Translations under genes and position numbers: made by a program | Notes under the pieces: generated by a model | What the model saw: only the letters and a program-made list of their open reading frames with translations | Databases searched by the model: none | What the model was told of the DNA's origin: nothing | Assembly: GCF_900111745.1 (NCBI RefSeq) | Contig: NZ_FOIJ01000007.1 | Location: 248,001-312,000 of the forward strand | Length of the DNA: 64,000 nt | Source: Stigmatella erecta | GTDB taxonomy: Bacteria > Myxococcota > Myxococcia > Myxococcales > Myxococcaceae | Direction: 5' to 3' | Shown here: positions 48,343-55,878 of the stretch, in pieces | Layout: every line of letters begins with the position of its first letter | How positions within the stretch are numbered: position 1 is the first letter of the stretch

Positions 48343-49653
48343 TCAGTCCTCGAAGAGCCCCAGCAGCCCGTTGACGGTCTCCTCGTAGGTGGAGTTCGAG
48401 TGGGTGTCCTGCTTGAGGTAGTCGATGATGGCGTCGTACTTGTCGATGGCGTAGTCCGTCCGGGGGTCCGTGCCGTACTGGTAGGCGCCCAGGAGGATCA
48501 GATCGCGCTGCTTCTCGTACGTCGAGAGCGTCTCGCGCAGCTTGCCCGCCGCCTTCTTGTGGTCCTTGGAGACAATGCCGCTCATCACACGGGAGAGGCT
48601 GGCCAGCACGTCCATGGCGGGCCACTGGTTGCGCTCGCCCAGGGCACGGTTGAGGATGAAGTGGCCGTCGAGAATACCGCGGACCTCGTCGGCGATGGGC
48701 TCTTCCATGTCGCCACCGGCCACCAGGCACGTGTAGATGGCGGTGCACTTGCCCTTGGCCGAGTTGCCCGTGCGCTCCAGGATGCGCGGCAGCATGGAGA
48801 AGACGCTGGGCGGATAGCCCTGGCGCGCCGGGGGCTCGCCCACGGCCAGGCCAATCTCACGCTGGGCACGCGCCAGACGCGTCACCGTGTCCAGCATGAA
48901 CATCACGTTGCCGCCGCGCTCCCGGAAGTACTCCGCGATGGCGGTGGCCACGTAGGCGGCCTTCAGACGCACCAGGCTGGGCTGGTCCGAGGTGGCGCAC
49001 ACCAGCACGGAGCGCTTGAGGCCCTCCTCACCGAGCGCGTCCTCGATGAACTCGCGCACCTCGCGGCCACGCTCGCCGATCAGTGCGATGACGTTCAGCT
49101 CCGCCTTGGTGTTCCGGGCAATCTGCCCCATGAGCGTGGACTTACCCACGCCGGAGCCTGCGAAGAGGCCCACACGCTGGCCCTCGCCCACCGTCAGCAG
49201 GCCGTCGATGCAGCGCACCCCCAGGGGCAGCGGGTGCTCGATGCGCATGCGCGTGAAGGGGTCCGGGCAGTCCCGGTCCACCGACCAATCGATGAGATCA
49301 TCCGGCAGGGGCTTACCGTCGAGCGGCTCGCCGGTGCCCCCGAGCACGCGGCCCAGGAGCCCCTCCCCGCACTTGATGGTGAGCGGCTTGCCGGTGGGAA
49401 TCACCTCGCTGTCCGGACCGATGCCGTACAGCTCGCCCAGGGGCATGAGCATCACCTCGTCGCCCTGGAAGCCCACCACCTCCGCCTTCACCTTCCCGCG
49501 GATGCGGCTGTTGATGTAGACGACCTCGCCCACGCGCACGTTGGGCACGCTGGCCTTGATGACGAGGCCCGTCAGCTCGGTGACGCGCCCGCGCACGCGC
49601 ACGAGCGACGCGTCCTTCAGCAGCGCGTAGTAGCGCGATAAGTCGATCGCCAT
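48343..49653 (-). CDS. sctN: Type III secretion ATPase SctN (FliI/YscN family)
   Basis: 436 residues, typical length. Walker A GLFAGSGVGKSTLM with Lys171, catalytic Glu region ALIGERGREVREF, Walker B NVMFMLDTVTRLARAQREIG, and the family signature GEPPARQGYPPSVFSMLPRI and GILDGHFILNRALGERNQWP. The N-terminal beta domain is RGRVTELTGLVIKASVPNVR. Unfolds chaperone-substrate complexes and couples ATP to export at the inner membrane. The gap to sctL upstream is three bases. Confidence 0.97.
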   Translation of the reverse strand: MAIDLSRYYALLKDASLVRVRGRVTELTGLVIKASVPNVRVGEVVYINSRIRGKVKAEVVGFQGDEVMLMPLGELYGIGPDSEVIPTGKPLTIKCGEGLLGRVLGGTGEPLDGKPLPDDLIDWSVDRDCPDPFTRMRIEHPLPLGVRCIDGLLTVGEGQRVGLFAGSGVGKSTLMGQIARNTKAELNVIALIGERGREVREFIEDALGEEGLKRSVLVCATSDQPSLVRLKAAYVATAIAEYFRERGGNVMFMLDTVTRLARAQREIGLAVGEPPARQGYPPSVFSMLPRILERTGNSAKGKCTAIYTCLVAGGDMEEPIADEVRGILDGHFILNRALGERNQWPAMDVLASLSRVMSGIVSKDHKKAAGKLRETLSTYEKQRDLILLGAYQYGTDPRTDYAIDKYDAIIDYLKQDTHSNSTYEETVNGLLGLFED

Positions 49654-49656
49654 GGC

Positions 49657-50322
49657 CTAGGCCGGTCCTTCCGTCTTGGCGGTGTCGGGCAGCAGCACGT
49701 TCTGGAGCATCTCGAACTGGGTGGGCAGCTGCGCATCCACCGTGCCGAACTCCGTCTGGACGATGCAGCCTACCGGCGCCACGTCCGCGTCCTCGCGGAT
49801 GGCCAGGTCCACCGCGCGGCCGATGAGTTCGATCAGCTCGGGCTTGCGCGCGCGCAGCACCTGCGCCGTCTTCGGGTGCACCCGGAGCACCATGGCGCGC
49901 GCGCTGCGCAGCTGCTCGATGGCCGAGGCGCACATGTCCACCAGCAGCTCCGGCTGGCGCTCGATGTCCCGGCCGATGATCTTCTCGGCGATGCGGCACG
50001 CCAGGGCGATGACGTCCTGCTCCTGGCTGGCGAGCATCTCCCCCGCCTGCATCTTGGCGCGCAAGAGCAGCTCCGTTGCCTGGGCCAGGCCCTCCTGGCG
50101 CCCCTGCTCGCGCGCCTTGGCCAGCACGTCCTCCCGCTCGCGCAACGCCTCCGCGAGGATGCGTTCCTTCTCGCGCTGCGCTTCCTCCAGGATGCCCTGG
50201 GCGGACTGACGCGCCTCGAAGATGTCGGCGTTCATCACGCCCGCGCGCGCGGGGCGCGGGGCGGACCGCTCGGGGACGGGTTCCTGCGCCACGTCACCTT
50301 TGATTACCTTGCCGATCGCCAT
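49657..50322 (-). CDS. sctL: ATPase regulator SctL (FliH/YscL family)
   Basis: 221 residues, ATG 50322 with AAGGAGCGG upstream. N-terminal tail, then a long charged coiled coil (ILEEAQREKERILAEALRER), AREQGRQEGLAQATELLLRA, and a C-terminal domain with VIALACRIAEKIIGRDIERQ, VLRVHPKTAQVLRARKPELI and GCIVQTEFGTVDAQLPTQFE, the standard FliH/SctL landmarks. Binds SctN as a dimer and links it to SctQ. Confidence 0.93.
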   Translation of the reverse strand: MAIGKVIKGDVAQEPVPERSAPRPARAGVMNADIFEARQSAQGILEEAQREKERILAEALREREDVLAKAREQGRQEGLAQATELLLRAKMQAGEMLASQEQDVIALACRIAEKIIGRDIERQPELLVDMCASAIEQLRSARAMVLRVHPKTAQVLRARKPELIELIGRAVDLAIREDADVAPVGCIVQTEFGTVDAQLPTQFEMLQNVLLPDTAKTEGPA

Positions 50323-50346
50323 GAACCGCTCCTTGTCGCCTGGATG

Positions 50347-52020
50347 CTAGCGCGATCCGCCGCGAGGTCCACGCCCGGAATTCCCAGGAGGCGGGGAAGA
50401 CGGGGGACGGCGCGGGAGGCTCCGTCCCTCGCCTGGTGAGGCATCCGCCGAGCGCGACGCGGCCGAGGGTTTGCCCGACAACACCCGCGGAGGCCGCTCC
50501 GGCTCCTCGGAGGCGACCGCCCGCATCCCCGTCCGGCTGACGCTGCGGATGCTGGGCGAGCTGATGACGCGGGAGCCTTCCGGATCCGAGCCGCTGGCGC
50601 GCTCCGCGGCCCGCGGGGGAACCCGCGCGGGTGGCACCTCCCGGCGGGGAGCGCCCGGGGCCCCGGGCCGGGGCGGGGGGACGCGGGAGCTCGCACGCGG
50701 GGGACCCGAAGCCCCCACGCTGCTGCGAGGCGCGCCCCGTTCCGCCTCGCGCGGAGGAACGGGCGTGGAGGCCAGGGACTCCCGGCGGGCGCCCACCGCG
50801 TCCCGGGCCCCCGGGGCGACGACGCGCGACGGCTCACGGGCCGAGGAGAGCGCTCCGGCCCGCCGGGCGGCCCGCTCCGCCATCGGGTCCCTGCGCACCG
50901 CGTCATCGCCGGTATTGGAGGCCACCGCGCCCGCGCGGCGCGCCTCGCGCTCGGCCATGGGGTCCCTGCGAGACGGGGGCGGCGCTGAGGGCGGCGGCGG
51001 AGCGCTCGGGCGGGGCGCGGCCTGCGGGGCGGCGGCGCGGCCCGGCGGCGGGTTCAGCACGGGGCGCGGCGGGGTGAGCCGCACGGGGCGCTCGATGAGC
51101 CCCCGGACCGCCAGCCGCTCCATGTCCGCCAGGATGTCCGCGCGGCCCCCATCCGTGGTGCGGGAGCTGGGCTTGGAGCGCTCGTCCCGGACCCATTTGG
51201 CCAGCTGGCTGCCAAAATCGCCCCGGTGCCGCTCCAGCATGCGCGCGGCGAACTCCGCCGACTGCGCCACGCACGCGCGCGCCAGCCGCTGCACGCCCGC
51301 GCTGCGGATGGCGCTGGAGAGGTTCTTCAGCCCGTCATGCACGGCGAGCTGCTCCTGGGCCTCCTCCTCGGGCAGCTTGCGCGGGGCGTTGGCCGCGATG
51401 GACTTGGTGGCGAGCTGCTTCTGGTCCGGCGGCAGGGCGGCGATGAGCCCCTCGCGCAGGGCCTCGGGCAGCCCCGCCATCGCGGGCCCCAGCACCCGGG
51501 CGCCCAGCCGGTCGCACACGGTGAGCAGCTCGCGGGGCTGCAAGAGCAGCACATCGGTGAACTTCAGGCTCGCCTGGGGGCCCGCGGTGCGCGCCAGCCC
51601 CTCCTCCAGCTTCCACCGGACGATGTCGAGAATCTGCGGCCGCACCTCGCGCGTCAGCTTCACCGGCCGCTGCGGGACATGGGCGCGCATGGCGTCGGCG
51701 AGCCCCGAGGGCAGCGCGCGCAACACCACCTCCACCAGCGCCCCGCGCTCACGCCGCAGGAGCTGGGCGAGCCGCTCCGGATCCGCGCTCCACAGCTGGC
51801 CGCGCCGGTCCTTCACCAACCGCTTGAGCTCCTGCACCAGCAAGGGGATCCGCTTCTCGCGGGGAATCTGCATGATTCCCTGCGCACGGTGCCCGAGCAG
51901 TTCGGCCTGCTCCTGGGAGAGGTGCTCCAGCGCCGACACGCCCTCCTGGCCGCCGAAGGTGATGGCGGTCAAGAGCAGCATGGTCTGGCGCTTGTTGAGC
52001 GAGGTGAAGAATTGATCCAA
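50347..52020 (-). CDS. FliG-like protein at the SctK position, with long Pro/Arg-rich tail
   Basis: 557 residues from TTG 52020 with AGGTGA upstream. Residues 1-290 are helical with FliG-like features: SLNKRQTMLLLTAITFGG, DPERLAQLLRRERGALVEVV, FTDVLLLQPRELLTVCDRLG followed by PAMAGLPEALREGLIAALP, which follows the FliG middle-domain pattern (F-x-D-x-x-x-L-D-x-x-x-x-x-x-x-L...ALK-x-x...L-x-x-x-I). Residues 330-557 are Pro/Arg/Ser-rich and disordered, with the unit RRDPMAER-x-ARRAGA twice. The gene occupies the fliG slot between sctJ (fliF) and sctL (fliH). Classical injectisomes have SctK here. No torque-type charged C-terminus is evident, so a scaffolding role is likely. Confidence 0.72.
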   Translation of the reverse strand: MDQFFTSLNKRQTMLLLTAITFGGQEGVSALEHLSQEQAELLGHRAQGIMQIPREKRIPLLVQELKRLVKDRRGQLWSADPERLAQLLRRERGALVEVVLRALPSGLADAMRAHVPQRPVKLTREVRPQILDIVRWKLEEGLARTAGPQASLKFTDVLLLQPRELLTVCDRLGARVLGPAMAGLPEALREGLIAALPPDQKQLATKSIAANAPRKLPEEEAQEQLAVHDGLKNLSSAIRSAGVQRLARACVAQSAEFAARMLERHRGDFGSQLAKWVRDERSKPSSRTTDGGRADILADMERLAVRGLIERPVRLTPPRPVLNPPPGRAAAPQAAPRPSAPPPPSAPPPSRRDPMAEREARRAGAVASNTGDDAVRRDPMAERAARRAGALSSAREPSRVVAPGARDAVGARRESLASTPVPPREAERGAPRSSVGASGPPRASSRVPPPRPGAPGAPRREVPPARVPPRAAERASGSDPEGSRVISSPSIRSVSRTGMRAVASEEPERPPRVLSGKPSAASRSADASPGEGRSLPRRPPSSPPPGNSGRGPRGGSR

Positions 52021-52073
52021 CGGTCACCTGGCGAGCCCTGGGCTCGGGGCGGGGGTGCGCTCCAGAAACAGGG

Positions 52074-52883
52074 TCAGGCCTGCGGCGGACGCGGACGGGC
52101 CGCGCGCACCGCCGCGCCGCTGGAAGCGCCTCCGCGCATGAAGACCCAGGCCGCCAGGCCCACGATGGCCAGCACGAACAGGGAGACGACCCCGATGAGC
52201 ACGCGGAACTGGCTGGCGCTCGCCGCCGTCATCCGCATGCCGAACACGTCCTGGAGCCGGCTCTCGGGGCTGGTCTCCGCCGTGGCCGACACCGAGGGCG
52301 TCAGCAGCACGGTGACCGCCTCGGGCTTGAGCTCCTGCACCGCGGAGGCGACGAACTGCTTCACCTGCGGCTCCTCCACGGGCGCCTTGCCTTCCACCGA
52401 GGGACGGTAGCGGATCATCACCGAGGCGGAGGGCATCGGCTTGTTCTCCGGCTGGGTGAGATCATTGTTCTCGGGGATGTTGACGATGACGTTGGACTCC
52501 AGCACGCCGTCGATCTTGTTGAGCGCGTTGGACACCTCGCCCGCGATGGCCTTGAGCATCATCGCGCGCTCCTCCGCGGCGGTGGGCACCATGCTGCCCT
52601 TGGCGAAGTGGTTGAAGCCCTTCTCCATGGGGCGTGGCAGGGAGTTGGCCCGCAGCAGCTCCGCGGCCTGGGCCGCGTCCGCCTTGGGAACCTGGATGGA
52701 GAACTGGACATCCTGGCCCTCGCCCTCCTTCAGCTTGACGGCGTTGATGCCGTTCTTGCTGAGCAGGACGTAGATCTCGTTGGCATCCTGCTCCGTCAGG
52801 CCATGCTGAAGATCAATGGAACAGCCCGTGATGAAGAGCAGGGCCACCAGGGGAAGGACACGCGCGTGGAATCGGTGATTCAT
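52074..52883 (-). CDS. sctJ: Inner-membrane ring lipoprotein SctJ (YscJ/PrgK; FliF-like)
   Basis: 269 residues from ATG 52883 (TAGGTG upstream); a GTG nine bases earlier is possible. The signal ends LLFITGC with lipid Cys21, as in injectisome SctJ and unlike FliF. Ring-building domains: LTEQDANEIYVLLSKNGINA, VPKADAAQAAELLRANSLPR, then IAGEVSNALNKIDGVLESNV, VNIPENN and ASVMIRYRPSVEGKAP, and a C-terminal membrane helix (VLIGVVSLFVLAIVGLAAWV). A hairpin at 52943 separates it from the rod gene upstream. Confidence 0.94.
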   Translation of the reverse strand: MNHRFHARVLPLVALLFITGCSIDLQHGLTEQDANEIYVLLSKNGINAVKLKEGEGQDVQFSIQVPKADAAQAAELLRANSLPRPMEKGFNHFAKGSMVPTAAEERAMMLKAIAGEVSNALNKIDGVLESNVIVNIPENNDLTQPENKPMPSASVMIRYRPSVEGKAPVEEPQVKQFVASAVQELKPEAVTVLLTPSVSATAETSPESRLQDVFGMRMTAASASQFRVLIGVVSLFVLAIVGLAAWVFMRGGASSGAAVRAARPRPPQA

Positions 52884-52942
52884 GTGCGGCACCTAGCTTA
52901 GCGGTGCGGCCGTCCTGTTCCAACAGGGCCCCGGAAAACAGG

Positions 52943-52974
52943 AAGGGCGACCCCTCTTTCGAGGAATCGCCCTT
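52943..52974 (-). terminator. Strong hairpin with GAAA tetraloop between sctI and sctJ
   Basis: On the minus strand AAGGGCGA-TT-CCTC-GAAA-GAGG-GG-TCGCCCTT followed by CCTGTTTTCC. The stem is 8 plus 4 base pairs closed by a stable GNRA loop, 39 bases after the sctI stop codon. It could end most transcripts after sctI, so that rod protein is made in excess over SctJ, or it could stabilise the sctI mRNA. Confidence 0.6.
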
Positions 52975-53012
52975 CATGCGAAGCGCGCTGGGACGGCCAG
53001 CAGGCGGGAAGG

Positions 53013-53573
53013 CTACACCTGGGTCTTGACGACGTCCTTGAGGCCGCTGGTGGCCTTCTCGACGACCTTGCTCGTCAGGTCCAGCTCCTGGGTGTACTTG
53101 TACATGGAGGCCTGGAGCGACAGCAGCTCGCCGTTGGAGAACTGCTTGCCGGAGGAGCCCTGCGCAATGAGCTTCTCCAGGTTGAGCTGGCCCTTCTCCA
53201 GCGAGCTGACGACGCTGGACATCATGTTGCCGGCCTTGGAGGTCTCCGCCTTGGCGGTGACGGGCTCGGCGGCGCGCGAGGTCAGCTGCTCGCTGGTGGC
53301 GCCATTGACCTTGTTCAGGGCCGCCTTCTCCGTCTTGTTGACGGTCTCCACCTGGCGCACCTGGTCGACGCGCTGGGCGGCCTGGGCGGCCTGGGCCTTC
53401 TGCGCGGCCTGAGCGCCCTGGACCTGCTCGGCGCCACCGGCCGCCTGGCTCTTGTTAGCGAGAACCCCGTCGAACTTCGAGGCTCCCTGCTTGTTCACCT
53501 GCTGCGCGCCCTGATCCTGCAGCTTCTGCTGAGCGATCTGCGCGGCCGAGACGCCCGCCATTGGACCCGCCAT
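53013..53573 (-). CDS. sctI: Inner rod protein SctI-like
   Basis: 186 residues from ATG 53573 (AAGGAGG at a spacing of seven). N-terminal 110 residues are Gln/Ala-rich low complexity (AAQKAQAAQAAQRVDQVRQV). The C-terminal 45 residues are diagnostic: FSNGELLSLQASMYKYTQEL then DLTSKVVEKATSGLKDVVKT, like the conserved end of YscI/MxiI (L-L-x-x-Q-x-x-x-x-x-x-x-x-x-L-x-x-K-V-x-x-x-x-x-x-x-x-x-x-L). It lies immediately before sctJ, the place fliE takes before fliF. Its first 119 bases overlap, in another frame, the end of the sigma factor gene. Confidence 0.85.
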   Translation of the reverse strand: MAGPMAGVSAAQIAQQKLQDQGAQQVNKQGASKFDGVLANKSQAAGGAEQVQGAQAAQKAQAAQAAQRVDQVRQVETVNKTEKAALNKVNGATSEQLTSRAAEPVTAKAETSKAGNMMSSVVSSLEKGQLNLEKLIAQGSSGKQFSNGELLSLQASMYKYTQELDLTSKVVEKATSGLKDVVKTQV

Positions 53574-54288
53574 GTGACTGCCTCCTTGTATCGTCGGAAG
53601 AGGCAGGAGCCTCTTCGTCATCTAGAATCTCTTTGAGCCGCTCGATGGCCCGCGCATGCAGCCGAGACGCCCAGCTCTTCGACTGCCCGATCTCCGACCC
53701 CGCCTCTTCCAGCGTGCGTCCCTGGAAGTAATACCCCTGCAGCAGCTGGCGCTCCTTGTCCGGGAGCTTGTCGATCGCCGCCCTCACCCGCCGCTTCAAC
53801 TGCTCCATCTCCAGCCGCTGGTCGGCAGGCAGGGACTCGTCCGAGTACCCCGCGCTGTCGGCGCCCTCCAGGCTGGTGGCGAACACCATGGCCAGCCCCG
53901 CGACCGCGTTGGAGATGTCATTGACATCATCGTCGAATGACCCCCCGCGGTTGCCTCCGCCCTGCTCGCGATCCGAAAGATTTCCCAGATACGCCGCCGC
54001 GCGCTCGCCCACGAACGCCGAGCGGGCATCCCCGCCGCGCAAGATGCCCATTTTCCTCAGCCCGTCGAAGATCGCACCTTTGATGCGATAGTGGGCAAAG
54101 GTGAGGAAATTGGCTCCGACCTTGGGATCGAACCGGTCGGCGGCCTCGAGCAGGCCAATCTGGCCGTAGGAGACCAGCTCGTCGAGCTCCAGCTGAGCGT
54201 TGAACTGCTTGCGGACGGTGGCCGCCAGCGACCTCACATATGGGCCGTACTTCTCGAGGATCGCCTTCTTGTCGTCGCCGAACCCCAA
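53455..54288 (-). CDS. FliA/WhiG-type sigma factor of the T3SS locus
   Basis: 277 residues, TTG start at 54288 seven bases after the preceding stop codon. Region 2: YGPYVRSLAATVRKQFNAQL, ELDELVSYGQIGLLEAADRF, TFAHYRIKGAIFDGLRKMG. The middle region is longer than in FliA, with a Gly/Asp-rich insert (EQGGGNRGGSFDDDVND). Region 4: RRVRAAIDKLPDKERQLLQG, RTLEEAGSEIGQSKSWASRL, HARAIERLKE. The SWASRLHARAIERL pattern is that of sigma-28 proteins, which read TAAA-N15-GCCGATAA promoters. About 40 residues after region 4 run over sctI in another frame. It probably controls this locus through the GGmAAC-N16-GATAAT elements. Confidence 0.9.
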   Translation of the reverse strand: MGFGDDKKAILEKYGPYVRSLAATVRKQFNAQLELDELVSYGQIGLLEAADRFDPKVGANFLTFAHYRIKGAIFDGLRKMGILRGGDARSAFVGERAAAYLGNLSDREQGGGNRGGSFDDDVNDISNAVAGLAMVFATSLEGADSAGYSDESLPADQRLEMEQLKRRVRAAIDKLPDKERQLLQGYYFQGRTLEEAGSEIGQSKSWASRLHARAIERLKEILDDEEAPASSDDTRRQSHGGSNGGRLGRADRSAEAAGSGRAAGEQAGSLEVRRGSR

Positions 54289-54295
54289 GCGCCGC

Positions 54296-54691
54296 TCACT
54301 CGGCCTTCGACCACAGCCGCTCGAGAACCTGGTTCAGCCGCGGATCCTCCTGGAGCGCATCTGCGATCTTGCTGGATAGCGTGGAGGACTTCATGTGGAG
54401 CTTCTCCTTGAGAACCTCGGCGACGAGCTGCTTGGTCGCCTCTTCCTTGTTCTTGAAGCCCCCATTCTTGAGCTGCTTGGCGATGGCCATGGCCTGGGAG
54501 GCAATGGGGTCCGCCGCCTGGGCTCCCTGAACATTGGAAGAGCCTACCAGACCCGATGGGCCCACGAGCGACTCGGTCTTGTCGACCTTGCCCCCGAAGC
54601 TGGCTCCGCCCGCCGGTGCCTTGCCGGAGGCACCCTTCGCCCCACCGGCCCGGCCCTTACCGCCCCCTCGTCCGACTCCACCGACAGACAT
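54296..54691 (-). CDS. Small protein upstream of the sigma factor, unknown function
   Basis: 131 residues, ATG 54691 with GAGGAGGA upstream. Gly/Ala/Lys-rich flexible N-terminus (GRGGGKGRAGGAKGASGKAP), then VDKTESLVGPSGLVGSSN, and a helical C-terminal 60 residues (ATKQLVAEVLKEKLHMKSST, LSSKIADALQEDPRLNQVLE). Only seven bases separate its stop from the sigma start, so the two are translationally linked. An anti-sigma factor (FlgM analogue) or a chaperone would fit the position; I see no FlgM motif, so this is conjecture. Confidence 0.65.
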   Translation of the reverse strand: MSVGGVGRGGGKGRAGGAKGASGKAPAGGASFGGKVDKTESLVGPSGLVGSSNVQGAQAADPIASQAMAIAKQLKNGGFKNKEEATKQLVAEVLKEKLHMKSSTLSSKIADALQEDPRLNQVLERLWSKAE

Positions 54692-54721
54692 CGCCCGTCC
54701 TCCTCGTATCCTTGCTGACCG

Positions 54722-55156
54722 CTACTTCTTGGCAGGCGGGAGAATCCCCGCCTCCTTGGCATCCATCAGGGCCTGTGCGAGCCGGGCCCCATCGCTGTCC
54801 GGCTCCAGGTCCATGGCCGCCTTCAGCTCCTTCACGGCCTCCGGCACTTTGCCCATGAACAGTAGCGCTTCTCCGGCGTGCGCGCGCGGCAGGGCCGACT
54901 GAGGCGCCAACCTCTGGGCTGCCCGGTAGGCCTGCAAGGCCTTGTCGTGGCGGCCCTGCGCGAACTCCAGCGCCCCGAGCGCCAGCTGGGGCACCTCGCT
55001 CTTGGGCATCAACGTGGCGGCGCCCGCGAAGACGTCCTTGGCCTTGTCGAACTTGCCCATGTCCATCCAGACATAGCCGGACTCCAGCAAGACCATCGCC
55101 TGCTGCTTGGCGAGGGGAACCAGACTGCCCGCGATCTCCGACGCAGACTCCGCCAT
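54722..55156 (-). CDS. SycD/LcrH-like TPR protein of the T3SS locus
   Basis: 144 residues, AAGGAGAAGGA before ATG 55156. Three TPRs: LESGYVWMDMGKFDKAKDVF, QLALGALEFAQGRHDKALQA and PRAHAGEALLFMGKVPEAVK, and a short C-terminal helix. Size and repeat layout are those of class II type III chaperones. First gene after the hairpin at 55192 and upstream of the sigma unit, so it may belong to the regulatory transcript. Confidence 0.75.
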   Translation of the reverse strand: MAESASEIAGSLVPLAKQQAMVLLESGYVWMDMGKFDKAKDVFAGAATLMPKSEVPQLALGALEFAQGRHDKALQAYRAAQRLAPQSALPRAHAGEALLFMGKVPEAVKELKAAMDLEPDSDGARLAQALMDAKEAGILPPAKK

Positions 55157-55191
55157 GAACGTCCTTCTCCTTGGTCAGGCCCAGAAGACAA

Positions 55192-55215
55192 GAGGGCGGC
55201 ACAACGGCCGCCCTC
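55192..55215 (-). terminator. Hairpin after the 55247 gene
   Basis: Minus strand GAGGGCGGC / GCCGCCCTC, a perfect 9-base-pair stem with a six-base loop, followed by TTGTCTTCT. It starts 31 bases after the stop codon of the 55247-55813 gene. A likely Rho-independent terminator with a weak U-tract. Confidence 0.6.
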
Positions 55216-55246
55216 CCGAGATCCGACCCGATATTGCCGCCAGAGT

Positions 55247-55813
55247 CTAGCGGATGTTGCCGATCGAGTTCTTGGCCGACTCGTGGCGCGACTTCAGCAC
55301 GTTGGAGATGGCCTGGTAGCGCTGCTGCTCGTTCTGCATCTGGGTCTGGAGCTTCAGCAGTTCCTTCTGCTGGGTGAACATGCTGGAGAGCTCACCGTTG
55401 AACTCGCTGCCCACGCTGCCGGTGGAGCCGCCCAGGTAGTTCGGGCCGCCCGCGGTCGCCGTGCCGGGGATGCCCACGCCGCCGGTGCCCACCGTGGTGT
55501 TCACGGAAGGAACGCCGCCGGTGGCGCCGCCCGTCACGCCGCCCGTCACACCGCCGGGAACCCCACCCGCGTACGGGGTGCCGGCGGAGCCGGTCGCGCC
55601 CGAGGCGAAGGTGTTCACCGAGGAGACCGCGGCGGACACGATGCCCCCGCCCGGAATCATGCTGGTGGCCATGCCCACGCCGCTGGACACCGCACCCGCG
55701 GCGGCATTCAGGCCCGCCTGCACGCGGTGGCCGAACTCGTTGTTCGGGGTCTGCTTGTTCACCGTCAGGTTGGTGGACATCCGGGGACCCATCATGTTGC
55801 CGTCGATCTTCAT
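55247..55813 (-). CDS. T3SS-locus protein with Gly-rich repeats and C-terminal helix, probable substrate
   Basis: 188 residues, ATG 55813 with GGAGGAAAA upstream. The N-terminus is polar (MKIDGNMMGPRMSTNLTVNK), followed by an Ala/Gly/Ser-rich region with a hydrophobic stretch, short repeats GGVTGGVTGGATGGV, and a C-terminal helix (MFTQQKELLKLQTQMQNEQQ, RYQAISNVLKSRHESAKNSI). No family recognised. It carries the shared promoter-like element 66 bases upstream and its own terminator, so it is a single-gene unit made at the same time as the needle-like proteins. A secreted tip, translocator or effector protein is a reasonable guess. Confidence 0.68.
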   Translation of the reverse strand: MKIDGNMMGPRMSTNLTVNKQTPNNEFGHRVQAGLNAAAGAVSSGVGMATSMIPGGGIVSAAVSSVNTFASGATGSAGTPYAGGVPGGVTGGVTGGATGGVPSVNTTVGTGGVGIPGTATAGGPNYLGGSTGSVGSEFNGELSSMFTQQKELLKLQTQMQNEQQRYQAISNVLKSRHESAKNSIGNIR

Positions 55814-55878
55814 TTTTCCTCCAGGACGCGAATCAAAGAAAGGGGTAGAGCCCGGCCAGTCCGACGCTCTCACAAAGG

